NCBI GenBank assembly: GCA_903843315.1
Contig: CAIMPQ010000048.1
Location: forward strand, 1-19,739
Direction: 5' to 3'
Source of the DNA: an uncultured beta proteobacterium
GTDB taxonomy: Bacteria; Pseudomonadota; Gammaproteobacteria; Burkholderiales; Burkholderiaceae
DNA length: 19,739 nucleotides
Shown: positions 1 to 6,106 of the stretch, piece after piece
Position numbering within the stretch: position 1 is the first letter of the stretch
Layout of the letters: each line of letters starts with the position of its first letter
The notes under the pieces: generated by a model
Told to the model about the DNA's origin: nothing
The model's input: the letters and a program-made list of their open reading frames with translations, nothing else
Database searches by the model: none
Position numbers and translations under genes: made by a program

Positions 1-1
1 A

Positions 2-970
2 GACCTCAGCCCAAGCAATTACAAGGCGGGCGAGTTGGAGGTAGAGACACTCTTAAAGAAGGTCGAAGAAGCTATTCCTGGGGATTTAAAACTGGTTTCT
101 CAGCAGTTAGCCAATATCGATAGCCGCGACCTAAGTGAAGAGCTGCTAACCCTCTTGGGCAATACCGTTAAGGACTCGCTTAATAATCCAGACGTTCAGG
201 GGATCGTGATCACCCATGGCACTGACACGGTTGAGGAGACGGGATTTTTCTTAAGCGCCATCTGCGGCAAGCTTGCTGAAAAATTAGGCAAAAGAGTAGT
301 TTTGACGGGCGCTATGCTTCCCGCTAATGCACCACAAGCCGATGGCCCCTTAAACCTGTTAGATGCCCTAAAGTGGGTTTCTAGCCCCCCCGAGAACTGT
401 CCTGGCGGGGTTTTTGCGGTATTTGCTGGCCGAGTTTGTTTAGCTCGAGATTTATCTAAGCGCCATACCTCAGCATTCAATGCCCCTCTAATGGATGCAC
501 CTTGCAGCCCTCTGGGGTTAATCAACCCCTCTTGGCTGTCTCGATTAAAAGCGGTAGAAGCTGCTTCCGGCGAGGATATGCCCATTCCTAAACAACAATG
601 GCCTTGGGTGGAGATTTTGACTAGCCATGCAGGAGCAAGAGCCCAGGCCCTAGAAAGCCTGCTGGATTTAGGGGTTGAGGGCTTGATTCTTGCAGGCACT
701 GGCTTTGGCGGGGTTCACAAGGCCTGGTTAGCATCTTTGCAGCAGGCCGAAGTGAAAGGTGTTGCTGTGGTGAGGGCATCCCGAACTGGTGCTGGAGTAG
801 TTCAGGGCGATGCCATGGATGATGGCCTTCATTGTGTGTCATCAGGCACCCTTTCTTCCCCTAGGGCACGGATTGCTCTGCAGCTCGCATTAAATGCTGC
901 AAAAGCAGATAAATCCCTGACTTGGCAGGATTTTTTTGCTAGAATAACGGTCTTGCCTGAGTTCAGGTGA
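2..970 (+). CDS. L-asparaginase, 5'-truncated by the window edge
   Basis: Hydrolyses L-asparagine to aspartate and ammonia. The reading frame is open from base 2, and its first residues (DLSPSNYKAGEL) continue the family, so the TTG at 35 is not the start; the true start lies before the window, with probably about 20 residues missing. Visible family marks are the second catalytic-site motif THGTDTVEETG, followed by LTGAMLPANAPQADGPLNLL, and the downstream ARDLSKRHTSAFNAP segment that holds the catalytic Lys. The N-terminal GTIAG motif with the nucleophilic Thr is outside the window and cannot be checked. Whether it is the cytoplasmic or periplasmic type cannot be told without the N-terminus. 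It is followed by about 130 bases before the rpsF operon; I see no clear terminator between them. Confidence 0.88.
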   Translation, partial: DLSPSNYKAGELEVETLLKKVEEAIPGDLKLVSQQLANIDSRDLSEELLTLLGNTVKDSLNNPDVQGIVITHGTDTVEETGFFLSAICGKLAEKLGKRVVLTGAMLPANAPQADGPLNLLDALKWVSSPPENCPGGVFAVFAGRVCLARDLSKRHTSAFNAPLMDAPCSPLGLINPSWLSRLKAVEAASGEDMPIPKQQWPWVEILTSHAGARAQALESLLDLGVEGLILAGTGFGGVHKAWLASLQQAEVKGVAVVRASRTGAGVVQGDAMDDGLHCVSSGTLSSPRARIALQLALNAAKADKSLTWQDFFARITVLPEFR

Positions 971-985
971 GCGCTGCAAAGCGGA

Positions 986-1015
986 TTTAAAAGTGTTGTA
1001 TGAAATACCTACAAT
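986..1015 (+). promoter_or_regulatory. Candidate promoter of the rpsF-dnaB operon
   Basis: A good -10 hexamer TACAAT lies at 1010-1015, one base from consensus. The -35 is weak: TTTAAA at 986-991 with an 18-base spacer. Transcription would start near 1022, just before the folded leader at 1031-1080. It sits in the only sizeable gap upstream of the operon. Called by eye; the weak -35 is the main doubt. Confidence 0.4.
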
Positions 1016-1030
1016 TTGTTACTACCTTGT

Positions 1031-1080
1031 CACACTGGCGCTAACTTTATAACCATCGGAAGTTAGCAAGACGCCCAGGT
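1031..1080 (+). promoter_or_regulatory. Structured leader of rpsF, candidate S6:S18 autoregulatory site
   Basis: An 8-bp perfect stem pairs GCTAACTT (1040-1047) with AAGTTAGC (1060-1067) around a 12-base loop. It is nested in an outer stem in which CTGGCG (1035-1040) can pair with CGCCCAG (1072-1078), with one bulged C; the two stems compete for G1040. The fold ends about 12 bases before the AAGGAG ribosome-binding site of rpsF. Leaders of rpsF operons in many bacteria bind the S6:S18 complex and repress translation. I do not see the exact CCG motif of the described S6:S18 site, so the fold is what the sequence shows and the function is inferred from position. Confidence 0.45.
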
Positions 1081-1104
1081 GACTTCATCCTTAAGGAGTG
1101 TTAG

Positions 1105-1479
1105 ATGCGTCATTATGAAATCGTCTTTATCGTCCATCCGGACCAAAGCGAGCAAGTGCCCGCGATGATCGACCGCTACAAAGCTACATTAGCAGCTGCT
1201 GGCGGCAAAATTCATCGTATTGAAGATTGGGGTCGTCGTCAGATGGCTTACATGATCGACAAACTTGCTAAAGCCCACTACGTTTGCATGAACATTGAGT
1301 GCGACCAGAAAACCCTGGAAGAGCTCGAGCATGCGTTCAAATTTAACGATGCTGTTTTGCGTCACCTCATCATCAAGACTAAGAAAGCTGAAGTAGAGCC
1401 TTCTATCATGATGAAAGAAGTGCAACGTGAAGAAGCACGCAAATCAGCTCAAGCCGACGCTCCTGTAGCGGCAGCCTAA
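1105..1479 (+). CDS. rpsF: 30S ribosomal protein S6
   Basis: Component of the small-subunit platform that binds 16S rRNA as a heterodimer with S18, which is encoded two genes downstream. The 124-residue product begins MRHYEIVFIVHPDQSEQVP and contains the typical HRIEDWGRRQMAYMI segment and LRHLI strand of bacterial S6, ending in an Ala-rich tail. The ATG is preceded by a strong AAGGAG at 1093-1098. It is the first gene of rpsF-priB-rpsR-rplI-dnaB, a standard betaproteobacterial order. Expression is likely controlled through the folded leader just upstream. Confidence 0.97.
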   Translation: MRHYEIVFIVHPDQSEQVPAMIDRYKATLAAAGGKIHRIEDWGRRQMAYMIDKLAKAHYVCMNIECDQKTLEELEHAFKFNDAVLRHLIIKTKKAEVEPSIMMKEVQREEARKSAQADAPVAAA

Positions 1480-1538
1480 GTTATAAATTTGAAGAGGAAG
1501 ACACAGACTAGAAAACGTATCAGAGTAGCGGAGCGGCG

Positions 1539-1832
1539 TTGAATCATTTCACCCTCACTGCAATCTTGGTATCTAAAGACGCAATTCGATTTACACCAGC
1601 AGGAATACCGGTGATGCACTGTCAGCTAGAACATAGCGGTCAAGCAAACGAGGTAGGAGTGGCAAGGAAAATTCAGATGAGCGTTGAAGCCATTGCAATC
1701 GGTCCGATACAAAAGGATCTGGAGCAAATGGATTTAGGAACTGAGGCGGTATTTGAAGGATTCTTAGCACCGAAGACTCTACGTAATCAAAGACTTGTTT
1801 TCCATATTAACCATATTCAATTGAAAAATTAA
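1539..1832 (+). CDS. priB: Primosomal replication protein N (PriB)
   Basis: A 97-residue single-domain OB-fold protein related to SSB. PriB stabilises PriA on single-stranded DNA during restart of stalled forks and DnaB reloading. The pattern TLTAILVSKDAIRFTPAGIP, then HCQLEHSG and an AIAIGPI core, fits betaproteobacterial PriB. The start is TTG at 1539: the frame has a stop at 1509 and no ATG or GTG in between, and GGAG at 1530-1533 is correctly spaced. It lies between rpsF and rpsR, the usual place in this class, and shares the operon with the replicative helicase gene, a functional partner. Confidence 0.92.
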   Translation: MNHFTLTAILVSKDAIRFTPAGIPVMHCQLEHSGQANEVGVARKIQMSVEAIAIGPIQKDLEQMDLGTEAVFEGFLAPKTLRNQRLVFHINHIQLKN

Positions 1833-1845
1833 AGAGGAAATCATC

Positions 1846-2118
1846 ATGGCGTTTGGAAAGAAACCCGATTTCAAAAAGAAACCAGCTCAGAACCCATTGT
1901 TCAAGCGTAAGCGTTATTGCCGTTTCACAGTTGGTGGCGTTGAGCAAATCGACTACAAAGATGTAGATACATTGAAGGACTTCATTGGCGAGAATGCCAA
2001 GATTACTCCTGCTCGTTTGACAGGCACAAAAGCAAAATATCAGCGTCAGTTAGACACTGCTATCAAGCGTGCTCGTTACTTGGCTTTATTGCCATTCTCC
2101 GATCAACATAAGAAATAA
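1846..2118 (+). CDS. rpsR: 30S ribosomal protein S18
   Basis: Small-subunit protein that binds 16S rRNA together with S6. The 90-residue product has the diagnostic basic start (MAFGKKPDFKKKPAQNPLFK), the RKRYCRFT segment, YKDVDTLKDFI and the C-terminal block AIKRARYLALLPF. The start ATG has an AGAGGA Shine-Dalgarno sequence about 9 bases upstream and follows priB by 13 bases, so the two are co-transcribed. Confidence 0.97.
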   Translation: MAFGKKPDFKKKPAQNPLFKRKRYCRFTVGGVEQIDYKDVDTLKDFIGENAKITPARLTGTKAKYQRQLDTAIKRARYLALLPFSDQHKK

Positions 2119-2131
2119 TTGGGAGCCCTCA

Positions 2132-2584
2132 ATGCAAATCATTCTTTTAGAAAAAGTAACAAACTTGGGCAACCTCGGCGACGTAGTACGCGTTAAAGAC
2201 GGTTTCGCTCGTAATTTCCTAATCCCACAACGTAAAGCGCGTCGTGCGACTGAAGCAGCAATTGCTGATTTCGCAACGCGTCGTGCTGAGTTGGAAAAAT
2301 TGGCTGCTGAGAAATTGGCTGCTGCTGAAGCGGTTGGCGCAAAGCTCAAAGACTTGATTCTCGAAATCGGTCAAAAAGCAGGTGTTGACGGTCGTTTATT
2401 TGGTTCTGTAACCAACCACGACATCGCTGATGCCTTGAAAGCTAAAGGATTTACGATCGAGAAGTCTTCTGTTCGTATGCCTACTGGCCCATTAAAAATG
2501 GTTGGTGATCATCCTGTTGCGGTTGCTGTTCATACCGACGTAGTTGCGGATATCACTATTCGTGTAGTTGGTGAGCAAGCTTAA
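2132..2584 (+). CDS. rplI: 50S ribosomal protein L9
   Basis: Two-domain large-subunit protein at the base of the L1 stalk. The start is the ATG at 2132 (MQIILLEKVTNLGNLGDVV), which gives the normal 150 residues; the longer frame opening at 2069 would overlap rpsR and adds nothing conserved. GGGAG at 2121-2125 supports this start. The N-terminal rRNA-binding domain (VRVKDGFARNFLIP) is followed by a long Ala/Glu/Lys-rich connecting helix and a C-terminal domain with QKAGVDGRLFGSVTNHDIA. It is 13 bases downstream of rpsR. Confidence 0.97.
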   Translation: MQIILLEKVTNLGNLGDVVRVKDGFARNFLIPQRKARRATEAAIADFATRRAELEKLAAEKLAAAEAVGAKLKDLILEIGQKAGVDGRLFGSVTNHDIADALKAKGFTIEKSSVRMPTGPLKMVGDHPVAVAVHTDVVADITIRVVGEQA

Positions 2585-2621
2585 GTCTTAAAACTTAGGT
2601 TCTAGGAACTTCGCTAGCCTC

Positions 2622-5117
2622 ATGGCTGAATCCCGTTCACGTTCCGTTACGCTGAATCCCGGCATGATGGGTTCTGGGGATGCAGTCGTGCAGGCTTTAA
2701 AAGTTCCACCGCATTCTGTAGAAGCCGAGCAATCTTTGCTCGGCGGTCTATTGATTGATAACACTGCCTGGGATCGTTTAGGTGGCGTCTTAACCGATAA
2801 AGATTTCTATCGCCCTGAACATGCATTGATCTATAAGGTCATTCAACGTTTAGTCGGCGACAATCATCCCGCTGACGTGATTACTGTTCATGATGCAGTT
2901 AAATCTGAGCAAGGTGGCGATTTAGTAAGTGTGGACTACCTCAATTCTTTAGCGCAAAACACACCGAGTGCTGCGAACATTAAAGGCTATGCCGACATCG
3001 TTCGTGACCGCAGTATTCTGCGTCGCTTGATAGAAGTTTCAGACAATATTGTTAACTCTGCTTTTGTTCCAGAAGGTCGTTCTGTCAGAACGCTGTTGGA
3101 TGAAGCGGAGTCCCGCATTTTGCAAATCGGTGAAGAAGGTAGTCGCAAAGCAGACTATCTGGAGATCGAACCGCTACTGCGCTCCGTCGTCGCCCGAATT
3201 GATGAGCTCTATAACCGTCAAGGTGGTAGTGATATCACCGGCATTGCTACAGGTTTCATTGATTTAGATAAACAAACTAGTGGTCTGCAAAAAGGCGACT
3301 TAGTGATTGTGGCTGGAAGACCTTCCATGGGTAAGGCGCAACCACTAGATGCAAAAGTGAAAACGGTGGATGGTTGGAAGTTGATGAGCGATTTGCGTTT
3401 TGGCGATCGTCTTGCTTCTGTGGATGGCCAGCACTCGATGGTGACCGGCATTTACCCGCAAGGCATTAAGCAGATATACAAAGTTACTTTTTCTGATGGT
3501 CGTCACGCTGAGTGTTGCGATGAGCACCTATGGCGTGTGATGTATCGAGATTGGTCTGAGCCACGCGTCATCAATACTGTTCGCTTAATGGAAATGCTGC
3601 AGTGTGTTCGGTATAAGAATAGATTATGGATAGACCCTGTCTCAGGTGATTTTGGTCACTCGAATGAATTGCCGATTCATCCGTGGGTTTTAGGAGCATT
3701 GCTAGGTGATGGTACTCTAGCGTTATCCCATGGCTCAGTGATGTTTTCAACTAAGTCACCTGAGCTTGTAGAGCGTATGAATTTGCTTGCGAACTATGAG
3801 ATGGAGCTGGTTCATGCAAATGCGTACGACTGGAGATTAGTCTCCAAAGCCAGAATCGCTGTAAATGGAGAGCGTCAAGCAGTTCCAGAGAATTATTTTA
3901 GGTCTGCGCTGCAAGATATAGGTGTCCTGGGTTACAGAAGTTTTGATAAATATATTCCCGCGACTTATCTTGAGGCTAATAAGAATTCTCGTCTCGCATT
4001 GTTCCAAGGCCTGATGGATACAGATGGCTGGATTGAGAAATGGGGTTCCATTCGCTATTGCACTGTCAGTAAGCAATTATCTGAAGATGTTGCTTCTTTA
4101 GCTAGATCTTTGGGGGGCTTTTGTTCAATAGCGCATAAGCAGACTAGCTATACCTACCAGGGTGAAAAAAAGCGGGGTCGCTTATCTTATGTTTTAAATA
4201 TGAGTTTTGGTCCAGCCTTCCAGGCTTTTACCTTGCCTGAAAAGAAAGAAAGATTAAGGGCTAGCTGGGATCGACAGCGCAGGCTTTCATTTCAGAGCAT
4301 TGAGCCGTCCAGGGTATTTGAGGCGCAATGTATTTCAGTTAGCCATCCTCAAAGAACCTACATAACCAATGACTATGTAGTTACGCATAACACTGCCTTG
4401 GCACTCAATATTGCAGAGAACGTTGCGCTTTCTGAAGGGTTGCCAGTAGTGATTTTCTCAATGGAGATGTCTGGTGAGCAACTAGCATCGCGTTTACTCG
4501 GTTCAGTAGGGCGCGTTGACCAAAGTCGTATGCGTACTGGTAAGCTGCAGGATGACGAATGGCCACGTGTGACGGATGCCATTGCCCGTTTAAGCAACAC
4601 CCAAATTTTGATTGATGAGACTGGTGCATTATCCAGTCTGGAGTTGCGCGCCAGAGCACGGCGAATTGCCAGAAATTTTGGGGGCACCTTAGGTTTAGTA
4701 GTAATTGACTACTTGCAGCTCATGAGTGGCTCTGGTCAAGAAAACCGGGCAACAGAGATTTCTGAAATTTCCCGCTCATTGAAGTCGCTCGCAAAAGAAT
4801 TGCAGTGCCCAGTAGTAGCGCTCTCCCAATTAAATCGTGGTCTAGAACAACGCCCGAATAAGCGCCCCATCATGTCAGACTTACGTGAGTCAGGCGCTAT
4901 CGAGCAAGATGCGGACGTCATTATGTTTATTTATCGTGATGAGGTGTATCACCCAGACACCACTACAGATAAAGGTATGGCCGAGATCATTATCGGTAAG
5001 CAGCGTAACGGCCCAATCGGAACAGTACGCTTAAGTTGGCAAGGTCCGTATACCAAGTTCGATAACTTGGCGATGGGCTCTATTGGATATTCTTCTGGTG
5101 GCTATGAGCCGTTCTAA
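2622..5117 (+). CDS. dnaB: Replicative DNA helicase DnaB with in-frame intein
   Basis: Hexameric 5'-3' helicase that unwinds the replication fork. The frame encodes 831 residues, far above the usual 450-480; removing the intein (residues 239-590) leaves a normal 479-residue protein. The N-terminal domain begins near residue 28 (PPHSVEAEQSLLGGLLIDN). The RecA-type domain begins near 206 and is interrupted exactly in Walker A: GRPSMGK ends at 238 and the P-loop Thr is residue 591. Walker B is VVIDYLQLM with Asp696, followed by the SQLNRGLEQRP and DLRESGAIEQDADV motifs. No ideal ribosome-binding site precedes the ATG at 2622, so the start could lie slightly further in, for example at the MM of GMMGSG. 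Last gene of the ribosomal operon; a terminator follows. Confidence 0.97.
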   Translation: MAESRSRSVTLNPGMMGSGDAVVQALKVPPHSVEAEQSLLGGLLIDNTAWDRLGGVLTDKDFYRPEHALIYKVIQRLVGDNHPADVITVHDAVKSEQGGDLVSVDYLNSLAQNTPSAANIKGYADIVRDRSILRRLIEVSDNIVNSAFVPEGRSVRTLLDEAESRILQIGEEGSRKADYLEIEPLLRSVVARIDELYNRQGGSDITGIATGFIDLDKQTSGLQKGDLVIVAGRPSMGKAQPLDAKVKTVDGWKLMSDLRFGDRLASVDGQHSMVTGIYPQGIKQIYKVTFSDGRHAECCDEHLWRVMYRDWSEPRVINTVRLMEMLQCVRYKNRLWIDPVSGDFGHSNELPIHPWVLGALLGDGTLALSHGSVMFSTKSPELVERMNLLANYEMELVHANAYDWRLVSKARIAVNGERQAVPENYFRSALQDIGVLGYRSFDKYIPATYLEANKNSRLALFQGLMDTDGWIEKWGSIRYCTVSKQLSEDVASLARSLGGFCSIAHKQTSYTYQGEKKRGRLSYVLNMSFGPAFQAFTLPEKKERLRASWDRQRRLSFQSIEPSRVFEAQCISVSHPQRTYITNDYVVTHNTALALNIAENVALSEGLPVVIFSMEMSGEQLASRLLGSVGRVDQSRMRTGKLQDDEWPRVTDAIARLSNTQILIDETGALSSLELRARARRIARNFGGTLGLVVIDYLQLMSGSGQENRATEISEISRSLKSLAKELQCPVVALSQLNRGLEQRPNKRPIMSDLRESGAIEQDADVIMFIYRDEVYHPDTTTDKGMAEIIIGKQRNGPIGTVRLSWQGPYTKFDNLAMGSIGYSSGGYEPF
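3336..4391 (+). mobile_element. Class 3 intein with LAGLIDADG homing endonuclease, in DnaB
   Basis: A 352-residue protein-splicing element inserted after the P-loop Lys. It starts with Ala (AQPLDAKVKTVDGW), so it lacks the Cys or Ser nucleophile of class 1 inteins. It has the class 3 set: block B EHLW with His64 and Trp66, block F Cys332 (QCISVSHP), and Thr350 just before the terminal His351-Asn352 (VVTHN); the +1 extein residue is Thr. In this class the block F Cys attacks the N-terminal junction, the chain is passed to the +1 residue, and Asn cyclises. Two LAGLIDADG motifs, LGALLGDGTL (acidic residue DnaB Asp363) and LFQGLMDTDGW (Asp468), show an apparently intact endonuclease of the kind that copies the element into intein-free alleles. 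No frameshift or internal stop is present. Splicing itself is inferred. Confidence 0.95.
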
Positions 5118-5154
5118 AAATAGACAAGGCAATAAAAAGGAAGCATCAATAAAT

Positions 5155-5182
5155 AAAAAGCCCCGCATTGCGAGGCTTTTTT
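5155..5182. terminator. Bidirectional intrinsic terminator between dnaB and the PsiF-like gene
   Basis: AAAAAGCC (5155-5162) pairs with GGCTTTTT (5174-5181), with an inner CGC/GCG pairing. The stem is followed by T6 on the plus strand and by a T-rich run on the minus strand. It sits 38 bases after the dnaB stop and 25 bases beyond the end of the convergent small gene, so it can end both transcripts. Confidence 0.85.
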
Positions 5183-5206
5183 AATGTAAGTAAATTAAAA
5201 AATGGA

Positions 5207-5470
5207 TTAACCACCCATACATTTTTTGATTGATGCATCTTTAGCAGCACCATAGAGAGGCTTACCCTCTTTACTTACGGCTTTTGCTTCGCATTCATTG
5301 GGCTTTGCTCCACCCATACATTTTTTGATTGATGCATCTTTAGCAGCACCATAGAGAGGCTTACCCTCTTTACTTACGGCTTTCGCTTCGCAAGCGGCCT
5401 GATCTGCAAAGGCATAAGTAGGAAGCGCAAAACTCAATGCAATACTTAAAGCGATGATGATTTTCTTCAT
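5207..5470 (-). CDS. Small secreted PsiF-repeat-like protein with two near-identical repeats
   Basis: An 87-residue protein with a clear signal peptide: MKK, a hydrophobic stretch, then cleavage likely after YAFA near residue 22. The mature part is two copies of a 28-residue unit that opens with CEAKAVSKEGKPLYG and closes with KKCMGG, joined by AKPNE. The unit has one Cys near each end and a central G-AAK, resembling the PsiF repeat found in small periplasmic proteins, some induced by phosphate starvation. The family assignment is by pattern only and the function is unknown. AGGAG at 5479-5483 supports the start. The gene ends facing dnaB and shares its terminator. The two units are almost identical at DNA level (see repeat). 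Confidence 0.8.
   Translation of the reverse strand: MKKIIIALSIALSFALPTYAFADQAACEAKAVSKEGKPLYGAAKDASIKKCMGGAKPNECEAKAVSKEGKPLYGAAKDASIKKCMGG
5211..5392. repeat. Tandem 83-bp direct repeat inside the PsiF-like gene
   Basis: Copy 1 is 5211-5293 and copy 2 is 5310-5392, with a period of 99 bases. The copies differ at one base only, T5285 against C5384, which is synonymous (GCA against GCG, Ala). The 16 bases between the copies differ from the flanks. This points to a recent duplication or ongoing gene conversion of the repeat unit. Confidence 0.95.
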
Positions 5471-5510
5471 ATTGGATCTCCTGGGTGGTTAGAGAAACTG
5501 CTCTAGATAT

Positions 5511-5540
5511 ACAGTACCTTGAAATGGAATGATAAATCAA
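5511..5540 (-). promoter_or_regulatory. Possible promoter of the PsiF-like gene
   Basis: On the minus strand TTGATT (5540-5535) and TACTGT (5516-5511) are separated by 18 bases, about 40 bases upstream of the ATG. Both hexamers are imperfect. The gap from 5471 to 5572 holds nothing else I can name. Confidence 0.3.
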
Positions 5541-5572
5541 TCTTTTTCAAGCACTAGCTTCAGAAATTGGTA

Positions 5573-6106
5573 TTACTGAGGCGTGAAACGCCGCGCTTCA
5601 GTAAATTTGGCTGCCCAATAGGGTGTCGTGATGTAGTCAAGTCGCACTGTTCCACCTGCGCTGGGGGCATGCACAAACCTACCTTGTCCTACATAGATTC
5701 CTGCGTGAGAGTATTTTTCTCCAGTGGTATTGAAGAAGACTAAATCTCCTGGAGCAGGGGGTTGGTCTTCAACACTTCTGCCTTTGGCGCTCATGAGTTG
5801 CAGGGTACGTGGCAGTTTAATGCCAGCAGCTTTGTTATAGACATAGACAATAAGTCCACTGCAGTCAAATCCACCTTTAGGGGTGTTGCCACCATAGCGA
5901 TAAGGCACATCCACCAATCCAACTGCTGCAATGGAAATATCTTCAGTACCTACACTAGTATCTTGCTTGAATTGAGAAACTTTTGAGGCGCTAGACTTGC
6001 TGCCAAAGGTACTGCATCCCGACAGCAACAGCATCGTGCAAATAAAAATGCCGCACCCAATCCGAGTGCGGCATGTGGAGTGTTGTTTAAAGTGCGTCAG
6101 CAGCAT
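5573..6106 (-). CDS. NlpC/P60 (C40) family lipoprotein, probable peptidoglycan endopeptidase
   Basis: Predicted outer-membrane or periplasmic lipoprotein that cuts peptidoglycan stem peptides. With the ATG at 6106 it has 177 residues: a basic start, a hydrophobic stretch and lipobox LLSGC (Cys31), a short linker, then a single NlpC/P60 domain from about residue 55 with the Cys-His-His triad Cys82 (GFDCSGL), His134 (YSHAGIYVG) and His146 (FVHAP). The frame is open back to 6181, but longer starts run deeper into the PIN-PhoH gene. Starting at the later Met (MLLLSGC) would leave no room for a signal peptide. The chosen start overlaps the upstream gene by 20 bases and has only a weak ribosome-binding site. 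Oddly, an intrinsic terminator lies inside the signal-peptide codons (6041-6074). I see no terminator after the gene. Confidence 0.85.
   Translation of the reverse strand: MLLTHFKQHSTCRTRIGCGIFICTMLLLSGCSTFGSKSSASKVSQFKQDTSVGTEDISIAAVGLVDVPYRYGGNTPKGGFDCSGLIVYVYNKAAGIKLPRTLQLMSAKGRSVEDQPPAPGDLVFFNTTGEKYSHAGIYVGQGRFVHAPSAGGTVRLDYITTPYWAAKFTEARRFTPQ
6041..6074 (-). terminator. Intrinsic terminator of the PIN-PhoH gene, inside the next coding region
   Basis: On the minus strand ATGCCGCAC (6074-6066) pairs perfectly over 9 bp with GTGCGGCAT (6056-6048) around a 9-base loop, followed by TTTTATT (6047-6041). It starts 13 bases after the PIN-PhoH stop codon (6087-6089), the usual position for its terminator. 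It also overlaps codons 11-22 of the NlpC/P60 lipoprotein, so expression of that gene would need read-through or anti-termination, or a promoter closer in. Confidence 0.85.

Noticed and set aside
196..699. A 167-residue open frame on the minus strand within the asparaginase gene
   Set aside because: It is the shadow of a well conserved gene: no ribosome-binding site, no family resemblance, low-complexity composition typical of an antisense frame.
2069..2131. Extended N-terminus for L9 starting at 2069
   Set aside because: It would overlap the rpsR coding region, and the start at 2132 has a ribosome-binding site and gives the normal length and N-terminus.
3336..4391. Reading the extra 1,056 bases in dnaB as a prophage fragment, intron or gene fusion
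   Set aside because: The insert is in frame, has intein blocks A, B, F and G, and removing it restores an exact Walker A motif; no group I or II intron features or second open frame boundary are needed.
5211..5392. CRISPR-like or noncoding repeat array
   Set aside because: There are only two copies, the unit is coding and in frame, and the period of 99 bases is 33 codons.
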